Below are positions 1 to 6,880 of a stretch of DNA of 32,522 nucleotides, in pieces. Position 1 is the stretch's first letter, and each line of letters begins with the position of its first letter. This stretch comes from a virus: positions 1 to 32,522 of IMG/VR virus record IMGVR_UViG_3300028844_002547; one strand, 5' to 3'. Both the position numbers and the translations under genes were made by a program. The notes under the pieces were generated by a model. That model saw only the letters and a list, made by a program, of their open reading frames with translations. It was not told the DNA's origin and ran no database searches.

Positions 1-690
1 TACGTTGTCCTGTAGCAGTGGGTCGCCTTCCGCTTTTAATTGTTTTGATTTGTTTTGGAAACTTGGTCTACCTGATCCTGGTCTACCTTCTATAATAGCC
101 CTATCTTCTGCAACTTTTTCTTCGATAGGTTTTGGCACAAAATTACCAAATAAGTCTGCATCTGATACACCCTCACTCATTATATCTGTAGCTTTTAATC
201 TATTTTGTCTCGAAAAATCAGCTCTTTCTTCGGGAGACATTGCATTAATTTTTTTTCTTAATTCTATACCTGCTTTTGTTCTGTCGTATGCACCATAAGC
301 AGCAGCACCAATAACAGCGCTTGGTAACGCTCCTATACCTGCTAAAGCAGGTAATGCTCTTACACCAACATAAGATCCTCCTAACCCAAAAGCCATTCTT
401 CCAACAGGATCTTTAATATTTAAAGCATCTGCAACTTTCTCACCTGCAATATATCCTCCAGCAGCTGGTATATTAGCTATACCTTTAACTAAATTTTTTC
501 CAAATCTTGCTGGGCTACTTACTCTCATTCTTTCCATAAATGTAGGTGTTTTTCTAATTGCTGGTACGGGTGCGCCACCGTAAGGTGATCCAACCATTAT
601 ACCTGTATTAGCATTAATAGTTTTAAGAACACCTTTTTTAAGAGCTTCTTTTCGAAACATTGGTCTGTTTAAAACTTTGTTAAGTGACAT
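1..690 (-). CDS. Putative internal virion protein, C-terminus cut off by the left edge
   Basis: This frame opens at an ATG (690) and stays open for 230 codons to base 1 without a stop, so the gene is partial at its 3' end. The start begins MSLNKVLNRPMFRKEALKKG, with GAGG about 7 nt upstream. Residues about 65-135 are rich in Gly, Ala and other small hydrophobic residues (for example PAAGGYIAGEKVA and AVIGAAAYGAY), and the rest is basic and polar. It follows three other Gly/Ala/Gln-rich or internal-type genes at the end of the virion gene run. From that position and composition I infer an internal (ejected) virion protein. No enzymatic motif is seen in the visible part. Confidence 0.72.
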   Translation of the reverse strand, partial: MSLNKVLNRPMFRKEALKKGVLKTINANTGIMVGSPYGGAPVPAIRKTPTFMERMRVSSPARFGKNLVKGIANIPAAGGYIAGEKVADALNIKDPVGRMAFGLGGSYVGVRALPALAGIGALPSAVIGAAAYGAYDRTKAGIELRKKINAMSPEERADFSRQNRLKATDIMSEGVSDADLFGNFVPKPIEEKVAEDRAIIEGRPGSGRPSFQNKSKQLKAEGDPLLQDNV

Positions 691-698
691 CGAACCTC

Positions 699-1550
699 CT
701 AGGCCTGCTTGGGTTGAATACCTTGAAATGCTGTAAATGCTCCTATACCAGTACCAACAGCTTGTGCTAATGGACTAGTAGATGGTTGTGTACCCATAGT
801 TACAGTTGAAGATGACTTAGGTCCAGCTGCATATAAATTAGATAAGAACTCAGCTCTTTGGTAAGGCTCGTATTGTTGTTGTAAAGTAGATTGTCTTTGT
901 GCATCAAGTGCTTGTTGTGCAAGTTGTCTTTGAACACCACCTGCTGCAAATAATTGATTAATATCTCCTTGAGCCATTTGTTGTTGGCCTAAACCTAATT
1001 GACCTAATTGTTGACCTGCAGCAAGACCAACTTGTTGTTGCCTTTGAGCTGCACCTAATGCAGTGTTAAAACCTTGTTGCTGTGCTCTTCCCATAGCTTC
1101 TAAAGTTCTTCCTTGAAGCTCTGCTTGTTGAACACCTTCTCTTCCTCCACCAAACGCACCTGCATTTACTGCTTGTGCAGCTAACTGATTACCCATTATC
1201 CCTGATTGTCTCGCAATCTCATCTGTAACATAAGATTGATATGGGTTTAAATATTGTGAAATTTGACTTGCACCAATAGGGGCTGCTGCACCTGTTACTT
1301 GACCAATCCCTTGTTGAACTGTTGGAGCACCAACACCTGTTGTTCCTGCTGCTGTCATCCCTTGTTGTTCTAAGGCACCTAAACCTGCTACTTGATAATC
1401 TGGTAAATTTATAGGAGCTTGTGCGACTTGTCTCGCAATGTCCATCAGTTCTATTTTACGTTCTTCTATACCTGGTGCTTCTCTAACAAACTGTGTTTGT
1501 GAGCTTGGTGTTGCTGGTGCTTGTGATCTTCCTCCTCCAAAAAAACTCAT
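699..1550 (-). CDS. Gln/Ala-rich internal virion (DNA transfer-like) protein
   Basis: A 283-residue protein very rich in Gln, Ala and Gly, starting MSFFGGGRSQAPATP. The middle carries YLNPYQSYVTDEI (about residue 98) and NAGAFGGGREGVQQAEL (about 130). I recognise these as a pattern shared by internal or pilot proteins of many marine short-tailed phages. The stretch from about 145 to 235 is low-complexity Gln/Ala, probably helical. The start is 2 nt after the stop of the GNAT-like gene, and the next gene starts 9 nt downstream, so it belongs to one co-transcribed internal-protein cluster. A role in forming the DNA ejection conduit is an inference from position and composition. Confidence 0.7.
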   Translation of the reverse strand: MSFFGGGRSQAPATPSSQTQFVREAPGIEERKIELMDIARQVAQAPINLPDYQVAGLGALEQQGMTAAGTTGVGAPTVQQGIGQVTGAAAPIGASQISQYLNPYQSYVTDEIARQSGIMGNQLAAQAVNAGAFGGGREGVQQAELQGRTLEAMGRAQQQGFNTALGAAQRQQQVGLAAGQQLGQLGLGQQQMAQGDINQLFAAGGVQRQLAQQALDAQRQSTLQQQYEPYQRAEFLSNLYAAGPKSSSTVTMGTQPSTSPLAQAVGTGIGAFTAFQGIQPKQA

Positions 1551-1551
1551 A

Positions 1552-2013
1552 TTATATCCATTTCTCTAGTTGTACGTGTTTCTTTTTCCATCCCCATTTT
1601 TTGGAAACTTTTTCCCAACCAGGTCTGGCCATTATACTTAATCTTTTGCATTTGTTGGCAGTAGCAAAATCTGTAACTGCTGTAATTAAATTGTCTTCCC
1701 ACAGTTCTCTTCTTTTACCTGTGCAAATAACAATTTCGTATTGGTTATAGTTAGGCATCACACCTATTCTTCCAATACATATACCAAAAACTTTGTTTTC
1801 TTCTGACTCATCGGAACCAAACATAATCCAACATTGCATTGTATCTTTTTTTAATTCGTCCATCACCCAAGTAGATTCTGCATACTTTCCCGAAAAAGCC
1901 AATGCTTCCGCTACCATAAATTCTGCAAGAGGCCAAAACTTTCCTATGTCTTTTGGCTCAAGTGGTAAAATACTTACTAAAGGTTTAATTTGTTTTTTGT
2001 TTGCTTTCGCCAT
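1552..2013 (-). CDS. GNAT-like (T7 gp13-type) virion-module protein
   Basis: A 153-residue protein. The arrangement of an N-terminal helix (PLAEFMVAEALAFS), a central strand pair with a charged turn, and a C-terminal motif (RLSIMARPGWEKVSKKWGWK) resembles the acetyltransferase-like fold of phage proteins grouped with T7 gp13. I do not see a clear acetyl-CoA-binding R/Q-x-x-G-x-G/A loop, so catalytic activity is doubtful. AAGGA lies 5 nt before the ATG. The gene overlaps the preceding internal virion gene by 29 nt and is followed after 1 nt by another. The context suggests a virion-assembly role rather than metabolism. The fold assignment is from pattern only. Confidence 0.6.
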   Translation of the reverse strand: MAKANKKQIKPLVSILPLEPKDIGKFWPLAEFMVAEALAFSGKYAESTWVMDELKKDTMQCWIMFGSDESEENKVFGICIGRIGVMPNYNQYEIVICTGKRRELWEDNLITAVTDFATANKCKRLSIMARPGWEKVSKKWGWKKKHVQLEKWI

Positions 2014-2989
2014 TTCTATCCTTTAATAAATCAAATACACGTTTGTATCTTTTTTGTTGTTCATAAAAATATTTAGCGCCTTTTTCTCGCATGTCTTTCA
2101 TGCTATTTGGATTACCTCCAGCTATGATTCCAGCACCTAATACTCCATCTGCTCTTGTTACAAACTCTCCGTCTGCTAATTGAGCTAACATTGTATCCTC
2201 GTCTTTGTCTCCTACCCCTGCTCCGTCCTCTACATAACCCGATGCTCTAACATAATTGTTAGCATCATTTTCATCATGTGAAACTTTTGATGGAAGATAG
2301 TTTATACCACCTTCGTTAAATTTTTGTATTTGTGCTATGCCACCTACTTTTAATCTTTGTACATTCATTGAATAAGGACCTATTCTTCTATCTTCACGTC
2401 CTGCTTCTTCTGGTGCATAAACTTTTTCGTATGCTTTTTCTTGACCTGTTGTTGGATCAATGTAAGTATATCCAGGTCTATTAGCTTGTAGATCTAAATA
2501 ACCTACGTTATATCCTGGTGTGTAAATGTCTGTTGGTTGAGGATCGAATGCACCACTTAAATATGTTCCAGCAGCTATTGCGGCTGATACTCTTCCTGGA
2601 GAAAATTCAGCACCTGACTCTCCACCTTTTCTAAGAATATCTAAAATACCACTTCCACTTTGTTGTTGTTGTGTACGTGCAAACATTGTTGGATCTCCGC
2701 CTCCAGGAACTGCCGACATAGTTCTTGAAGTTAAGGCTGAACTTTGTGGATTGTAAGCTCCAGGCATATTAGCTAGGAAAGCTGGTTGACTTGCTGCAAA
2801 TGCTTTGGTTGCTGATGATTGTGGAAACATACTCATACCTGTTGAACCTAAAGTATAACCACCATAAGCACCTGTTAGACCACCAAGTATTCTTCCAAGT
2901 CCTGATGCACCTGAATCTTTTGCTCCTCTGTATCCTTGATAACCACCATATGCTGCTAATGCGTAGGGTATTAATGCTTGTATTGGCAT
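1985..2989 (-). CDS. Putative internal virion protein with a C-terminal DGEFV motif
   Basis: A 334-residue protein. The first 60 residues are a Gly/Ala/Tyr-rich hydrophobic stretch (ALAAYGGYQGYRGAK, then RILGGLTGAYGGYTLG). The middle is polar with a Gln run. Residues about 255-315 hold a motif seen in many phage structural proteins: DTMLAQLADGEFVTRADGV followed by a Gly-rich turn and a basic helix ending in KRYKRVFDLL. It heads the cluster of three or four internal-type proteins at the end of the structural genes. AAGGAG lies upstream of the ATG. I infer an ejection or internal core protein. No enzyme signature is visible. Confidence 0.68.
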   Translation of the reverse strand: MPIQALIPYALAAYGGYQGYRGAKDSGASGLGRILGGLTGAYGGYTLGSTGMSMFPQSSATKAFAASQPAFLANMPGAYNPQSSALTSRTMSAVPGGGDPTMFARTQQQQSGSGILDILRKGGESGAEFSPGRVSAAIAAGTYLSGAFDPQPTDIYTPGYNVGYLDLQANRPGYTYIDPTTGQEKAYEKVYAPEEAGREDRRIGPYSMNVQRLKVGGIAQIQKFNEGGINYLPSKVSHDENDANNYVRASGYVEDGAGVGDKDEDTMLAQLADGEFVTRADGVLGAGIIAGGNPNSMKDMREKGAKYFYEQQKRYKRVFDLLKDRNGESKQKTN

Positions 2990-3035
2990 ATAAATAAATT
3001 CTCCTTTAAAGATCTAAATATAGAATATTACCATT

Positions 3036-3920
3036 TTACTTAGGTAATATCAACTCATCTGCAAAACGTCCTTGATACTGATGTTCTCCAACATGCACGA
3101 TTGAGTCGTTTACATAAGAGTAACATCTACCCCCTAAATTTCTCCATAATTGACAAAAAGCAAAATCCTCACCTAAAAAGGTTTTTTCTTTAGGATCGTG
3201 AGTTGTATCAAAAAAGTTCCACATATGAGGTTTATCTACATATTTACCATTGATTACTGTCTTTTGAACAATCTTTTTATCAGGGTAAGCTTTAATCATT
3301 TTATCAAATACTTCTCTTTTAATTAACATACACCCTGTTGGAGCATCTGTTACTTCCATAATTCCTTCTTGAATGTCTATGTTTTTATCGTTAGGTACTT
3401 TCATAGGGTAAGTGTGTAAAGCTTTTCTTATATCATCAGGTGATTTAATTTTACCTTCTTGCATCTTTCTAAATGCTTTATCCCACATCAAAGTTTTAAG
3501 AGGGTAAGGTACAGATATAACATCTTTGTCTGCTTTAAGCATAGCGAATATTGATTTAGCTTGAAAATAAATATCCGAATCAATAAACAACAGATGAGTA
3601 AAATTAGATTCTAAAAAACCAGAAACACATAAGTTTCTTCCCTGTGTCACTAAAGAAGATTTCATTAATTGAAAAGTGACTTGTGTTTTTTCTTTAAAAC
3701 AAGCCTGTTGAAATTCTAAAAGAGCTTGCGTGTAATGAATTGAACAATCACTATGAACTGGTGTACCAACAAATATTTTGTGAGGGAACTGTTCTTTTTC
3801 TAATTTAAATTGTCCGGTGTCCGTTTTCCACATTGGCGTAACCGCCTTGACACCCGGTTCTGAACTTACTTTGATTTCTTTTAATGTTTGGTAGGTATCT
3901 TTATTTACTGTTTCTTTCAC
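3036..3920 (-). CDS. GT-A type glycosyltransferase, GTG start
   Basis: A 294-residue protein with a GT-A-like fold signature. KIFVGTPVHSDCSIHY (from about residue 48) is the nucleotide-binding strand region. LLFIDSDIYF (111-120) supplies the DxD metal/nucleotide-sugar motif (D114, D116). APTGCMLIKREVF (about 194) and FLGEDFAFCQLW (about 249) resemble the acceptor and catalytic regions. The start is GTG, with GGAG 6 nt upstream. It overlaps the stop of the GT4 gene by 20 nt, so the two are probably translationally coupled. In related phages such pairs are thought to glycosylate phage or host surface molecules. The substrate cannot be told from sequence. Confidence 0.8.
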   Translation of the reverse strand: MKETVNKDTYQTLKEIKVSSEPGVKAVTPMWKTDTGQFKLEKEQFPHKIFVGTPVHSDCSIHYTQALLEFQQACFKEKTQVTFQLMKSSLVTQGRNLCVSGFLESNFTHLLFIDSDIYFQAKSIFAMLKADKDVISVPYPLKTLMWDKAFRKMQEGKIKSPDDIRKALHTYPMKVPNDKNIDIQEGIMEVTDAPTGCMLIKREVFDKMIKAYPDKKIVQKTVINGKYVDKPHMWNFFDTTHDPKEKTFLGEDFAFCQLWRNLGGRCYSYVNDSIVHVGEHQYQGRFADELILPK

Positions 3921-4836
3921 TAATGGCTCCTTTCAAAAAACTCGACCATTCCATTCCTTTTTTATTCCAATTATAAAATCTTTTATAGAACTTTTGTTGT
4001 TCTTCCAAATGCTCTTGCATAAAATCTTCATGTAAATATCCTGCTGCAACCTCTATTGCAGATGCTGTATCTCTTGCCATTGATTCGTAATTAGTATTAT
4101 AGTTAATATACACTGGCCATTCGGCACAAGTTTCATATAAAGCACCAAAATTATTAGTTAACACATGCACTCCAGACGCTAAAGCCTCCAGCGCTGATGC
4201 ACACGAAGTTTCTTCAAAAACACTTGGGTAAACAAACATATCGTAATTAGGCATTATCTCTTTAATATATTCGTTTGGTTTGTAACCGATGTAATTTACA
4301 TTTGGTAATTGTTTAGCTTGTTCATACAAAGCTTTAAACTGATCATCATTTGCTTTTTTAAAATCGTCTCCATAGACTTGTGTAGAGCTGTAGACATCTA
4401 ATATAATATTAGGGTTTTTTACATCTTGCATTGCACGTAATAACACATTCAAACCTCTCCAAGGTGTGCAGTGATGTATTAATTTTATAGGTTCACCTTT
4501 TTTATAAATCTTTCTTACCGGAAAATCTTGAACACCATTTTTAATAACAACAGATCTATCAGTTGGTATATCAAAGAAGTATCTAAATTTTTCGTAGTTC
4601 CAGTGACTATTAAATACATACCAATCATATTCTTTATGTCTTGCTTTGTTACCAAAAAATTCCTGTAGATTTGGTTGATCCCAAGAATTCTTTTGCCAAA
4701 GTATATTAACTTTTGTTGGATCAATTGGAACTTTACCTGGTATGGATGTACAGATCTGTACTTGATCTAGTAATTCTTTTGGAACATGTTTATGGAGCAT
4801 TTCCATTTGCAACTCCGTAGCACCTCTAGGTTCCAT
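3901..4836 (-). CDS. Family 4-like (GT-B) glycosyltransferase
   Basis: A 311-residue protein. The C-terminal half has the GT-B donor-site hallmark FEETSCASALEALASG (208-222), an E-x7-E motif (E209, E217), and upstream a typical HHCTPWRGLNVLL strand-loop (121-133) and VNYIGYKPNEYIKEIM (about 180-195). The N-terminus begins at a PRGATEL motif, so it is shorter than most GT4 enzymes and lacks the usual leading strand before this loop. The ATG overlaps the stop of the 65-residue gene (TAATG) and has no good ribosome-binding site, which suggests coupling. It is probably a nucleotide-sugar-dependent retaining glycosyltransferase. Donor and acceptor are unknown. Confidence 0.85.
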   Translation of the reverse strand: MEPRGATELQMEMLHKHVPKELLDQVQICTSIPGKVPIDPTKVNILWQKNSWDQPNLQEFFGNKARHKEYDWYVFNSHWNYEKFRYFFDIPTDRSVVIKNGVQDFPVRKIYKKGEPIKLIHHCTPWRGLNVLLRAMQDVKNPNIILDVYSSTQVYGDDFKKANDDQFKALYEQAKQLPNVNYIGYKPNEYIKEIMPNYDMFVYPSVFEETSCASALEALASGVHVLTNNFGALYETCAEWPVYINYNTNYESMARDTASAIEVAAGYLHEDFMQEHLEEQQKFYKRFYNWNKKGMEWSSFLKGAISERNSK

Positions 4837-5033
4837 TATTTTTTAGTATGAATACCCATAGGAATTTTAGTAACTTTTATCTCAAGATCTTGTCTAAAAT
4901 CATCGACAGTTGTATCTGTATTTGGATCAGCTACATCTGCATCAAACTCTGCTTTGTTTGCATAAACTTTTCCACTTCTTTTGTGTTTAACAATTTCTTT
5001 TGCTACTGCTGGTATTTTAGGTAAATCAGTCAT
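4836..5033 (-). CDS. Small conserved phage protein of unknown function
   Basis: A 65-residue protein with a basic N-terminal half (KHKRSGKVYANKAEFDADV) and an acidic middle (DPNTDTTVDDF). The phrase GKVYANKAEFDADVADP looks like a small domain I have seen in virion gene clusters of marine phages, but I know no function. It lies between a tiny Lys/Arg-rich gene and the glycosyltransferase pair, with a TAATG junction to the latter. The reading frame is well supported by the tight spacing. Confidence 0.65.
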   Translation of the reverse strand: MTDLPKIPAVAKEIVKHKRSGKVYANKAEFDADVADPNTDTTVDDFRQDLEIKVTKIPMGIHTKK

Positions 5034-5064
5034 AACTTTTTATAATGCTTTTAAAGTTATTTGT

Positions 5065-5202
5065 CTAGCCTTTTCCTTGACCTTTGTATCTACGGGTATT
5101 TTTTTGACGTTTTTCATTTTTATTTAACGATTTTTTATGTTTACGTGGACCTCTTTTCTTAGGCTTATCTCGAACTACAAAGTCTTTAAATTTTTTAGCC
5201 AT
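5065..5202 (-). CDS. Tiny Lys/Arg-rich protein (45 aa)
   Basis: ATG at 5202, TAG at 5065-5067. The product begins MAKKFKDFVVRDKPKKRGPR and stays strongly basic to the end. The start overlaps the stop of the upstream gene by 8 nt. Nearly half the residues are Lys or Arg, which suggests binding to DNA or RNA, perhaps packaged inside the virion. This is inference. I recognise the opening as common in marine phage genomes, without a known function. Confidence 0.68.
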   Translation of the reverse strand: MAKKFKDFVVRDKPKKRGPRKHKKSLNKNEKRQKNTRRYKGQGKG

Positions 5203-5530
5203 TTTCTTGTGATCTATCTATTAAGGCATAACTTACAGCACCTGTAATTTCGTTAGCTGTAGCTGCTTGCATTTCAAGGACATCACTTGCTTCTAAGTTT
5301 AGAGATTCTTTAATTAAATTGTCGGTAGACTTGTTTAAAGAAACATGTCCTATTTGAACACGAGAAGCTCCTGATTTTGTTATAAATAAATCTGTATCTA
5401 CACCACTTGCAGTATCGTGAACTGCTTGTACATTTTTAACAATAATAGTTCCATCTGCAGGACAAGTTAAAACTGTCGTAATATTAGTCGTAGTTAAATC
5501 AAATGTTTCGCTTTTATATCTAATTGTCAT
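5195..5530 (-). CDS. Small beta-rich virion-type protein
   Basis: A 111-residue protein composed of alternating short hydrophobic/Thr strands (TTTNITTVLTCPADGTIIVK, then GVDTDLFITKSG), typical of small phage decoration or tail proteins. No cysteine pairs or catalytic motifs stand out. Its ATG overlaps the stop of the 54-residue gene (ATGA), and its own end overlaps the next tiny basic gene. A structural role is inferred from composition and position between the gp10-like hub and the internal proteins. Confidence 0.65.
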   Translation of the reverse strand: MTIRYKSETFDLTTTNITTVLTCPADGTIIVKNVQAVHDTASGVDTDLFITKSGASRVQIGHVSLNKSTDNLIKESLNLEASDVLEMQAATANEITGAVSYALIDRSQENG

Positions 5531-5691
5531 GACATAAAATAATTAAAGGTGTTTTGTTCATTTTTAATTTCTTCTTGATAGGAAGTATTTAACTTATCTT
5601 TAAGAGTTTGTAAAGATTGTGATACTTGTCTTTGATTGTCTTCAGTATAAACTGGTGTCGGTTCAGGAATTATAATATCTACTCTTGCCAT
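5527..5691 (-). CDS. Small coiled-coil-type protein (54 aa)
   Basis: ATG at 5691 overlaps the stop of the 186-residue gene (TAATG), and the TGA at 5527-5529 overlaps the next ATG. The product starts MARVDIIIPEPTPVYTEDNQ and continues as a charged, Gln/Lys-rich helix (RQVSQSLQTLKDKL). Its opening resembles the 13-residue remnant ORF at 6251-6292 (MARINI...). Function unknown. The perfect stop/start overlaps on both sides make it a confident gene. Confidence 0.7.
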   Translation of the reverse strand: MARVDIIIPEPTPVYTEDNQRQVSQSLQTLKDKLNTSYQEEIKNEQNTFNYFMS

Positions 5692-6251
5692 TATGCTAAA
5701 TCAGCTCCTCCACCAAAACCAGACATTCCTGATCCTCTTGATCCCTTAGATCCATCTGAAGTGTTATTGCCCGGCCCTCCACCTCTATGAATGTCTTGTG
5801 GTGTTGGTTGAATATTCATAATTTTTGGACTTGTTATTGTATTTAAAGTTCCTTGTGGATCTCTCTTAATATCTTTTTCAATAGCTTTTTGAACTCTTCT
5901 GTTTCTTATAATATTTGCAATTCCTCTAGCACCTGCAGGTAATAGTGATCCAACTGTCGTTAGTGCTCCTATTGGATTTGTAAAACCAAAAATGTTTGAC
6001 ACACCTAAAATACTTCCTGTTAAACCCTCAATACCCAGTCTTTCAAAAGCAAGATCTTGCACTTTATTCTTTGCTATGCTTTTCGCCACTTCTTTAAAAT
6101 CAGGTAACCCCCTTGTGTCCTCTCCTGGAGTTATTTGCAAGCCCATAGGTGTTAAGGGTTGATTAACAAAAGAAGGTTGATAATTCTCAAAACCTGGCTG
6201 AGCCTGAATTTGTGCTAATCCTTGTTGAATTTGTGATTCAATTGGGTCCAT
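5691..6251 (-). CDS. Putative internal or membrane-interacting virion protein
   Basis: A 186-residue protein. The N-terminal 70 residues are Gln/Pro-rich, and a Gly/hydrophobic segment follows (LTGSILGVSNIFGFTNPIGA and ALTTVGSLLPAGARGIANII, about 76-114). Then comes a basic helix (RNRRVQKAIEKDIKRD), and a Gly/Ser-rich tail ends it. This layout resembles ejected proteins of short-tailed phages. The ATG overlaps by one base the TAA of the short 6251-6292 ORF, which carries a copy of the hub gene's 3' end. That suggests this gene once directly followed the hub gene. Function inferred only. Confidence 0.65.
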   Translation of the reverse strand: MDPIESQIQQGLAQIQAQPGFENYQPSFVNQPLTPMGLQITPGEDTRGLPDFKEVAKSIAKNKVQDLAFERLGIEGLTGSILGVSNIFGFTNPIGALTTVGSLLPAGARGIANIIRNRRVQKAIEKDIKRDPQGTLNTITSPKIMNIQPTPQDIHRGGGPGNNTSDGSKGSRGSGMSGFGGGADLA

Positions 6252-6292
6252 TATCCTCTCATTCCATCTGGTTGTATATTTATTCTTGCCAT
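6251..6292 (-). pseudogene. Duplicated 3' end of the gp10-like hub gene (13-codon remnant)
   Basis: A 13-codon ORF reads MARINIQPDGMRG and stops in a TAATG overlap with the next gene. The complete hub gene at 6881-9031 ends FRADIQPDGMR. At the DNA level 6257-6277 matches 6884-6904 at 20 of 21 bases. The 176-residue oxygenase gene lies between the two copies. The short ORF is therefore best read as the original 3' end of the hub gene, left behind when a cassette carrying a replacement end was inserted. A translated 13-residue peptide is possible but less likely. Confidence 0.7.
6257..6277. repeat. Direct repeat, downstream copy of hub-gene 3' end
   Basis: These 21 bases equal 6884-6904 except for one base, the third position of a proline codon. 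The copies lie 627 nt apart in the same orientation and bracket an AT-rich 2OG oxygenase gene. Confidence 0.85.
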
Positions 6293-6335
6293 ATTTTATA
6301 ATAACATTTATTATTTTACTATTCCACCCTTTATA

Positions 6336-6866
6336 TTATTTTGATATTTTAAAATTTCCACTAATAATACATCTTTTAGTATCATTATTGTTTTCAACTT
6401 CATGAGGTATAAAAGAATCAAAAAAAACAATTTTATTTTTTTCTGGTTTTATCTTCGTTTCAAAATAAGAACAATAAGGAAATCCTGGATTATAAAAAAT
6501 TGTATTAGCGGATTGTTCTGTACAATCTATGTACCAAATAAAAGAAATATGATCACAATTTTCATGATGTAAATGTATACCATGTCTTGATTCTTTTTCA
6601 TATTTTTGACACCATATATCTATTAATTCTAATTTTTTAAATTTTTTTTGTAAACTTTTTTTTAAAAATTGAACCACCCATTCACTGTATAATTCTTTAA
6701 ATAAATCTTTAAATTCACTATCGTTTTTTTCATCAAGATTGTGAAATGTAGAAAGCATTTGTCCTTTTTTATAATTAATTTTATTAATGAAATTAATTAC
6801 TTGTTCATTAGCCTCTAAATAAGATTCATAAATATTACATGTAATTTGAATTTGTTTAATAAACAT
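6336..6866 (-). CDS. 2OG-Fe(II) oxygenase-like protein (H-x-H type)
   Basis: A 176-residue protein, very Lys/Ile/Asn-rich and more AT-rich than the structural genes. The motif GIHLHHENCDHISFIWYI (96-113) gives candidate metal-binding His98 and His100. KIVFFDSFIPHEVENNNDTK (145-164) gives the distal His155, and the following Arg165 may bind 2-oxoglutarate. This pattern fits the putative 2OG-Fe(II) oxygenase group in which the first acid is replaced by His (2OG-FeII_Oxy_5-like). The substrate could be a phage or host protein, or another molecule; nothing in the sequence decides. It is flanked on both sides by copies of the hub gene's 3' end, which suggests insertion as a cassette. Confidence 0.7.
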   Translation of the reverse strand: MFIKQIQITCNIYESYLEANEQVINFINKINYKKGQMLSTFHNLDEKNDSEFKDLFKELYSEWVVQFLKKSLQKKFKKLELIDIWCQKYEKESRHGIHLHHENCDHISFIWYIDCTEQSANTIFYNPGFPYCSYFETKIKPEKNKIVFFDSFIPHEVENNNDTKRCIISGNFKISK

Positions 6867-6880
6867 TAATATGTATTAGA

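Noticed and set aside
5-298. Plus-strand ORF of 97 codons
   Set aside because: It lies antisense to the open 230-codon internal protein frame (1-690), which has a start with a ribosome-binding site and sensible composition. The plus-strand product looks like a random shadow.
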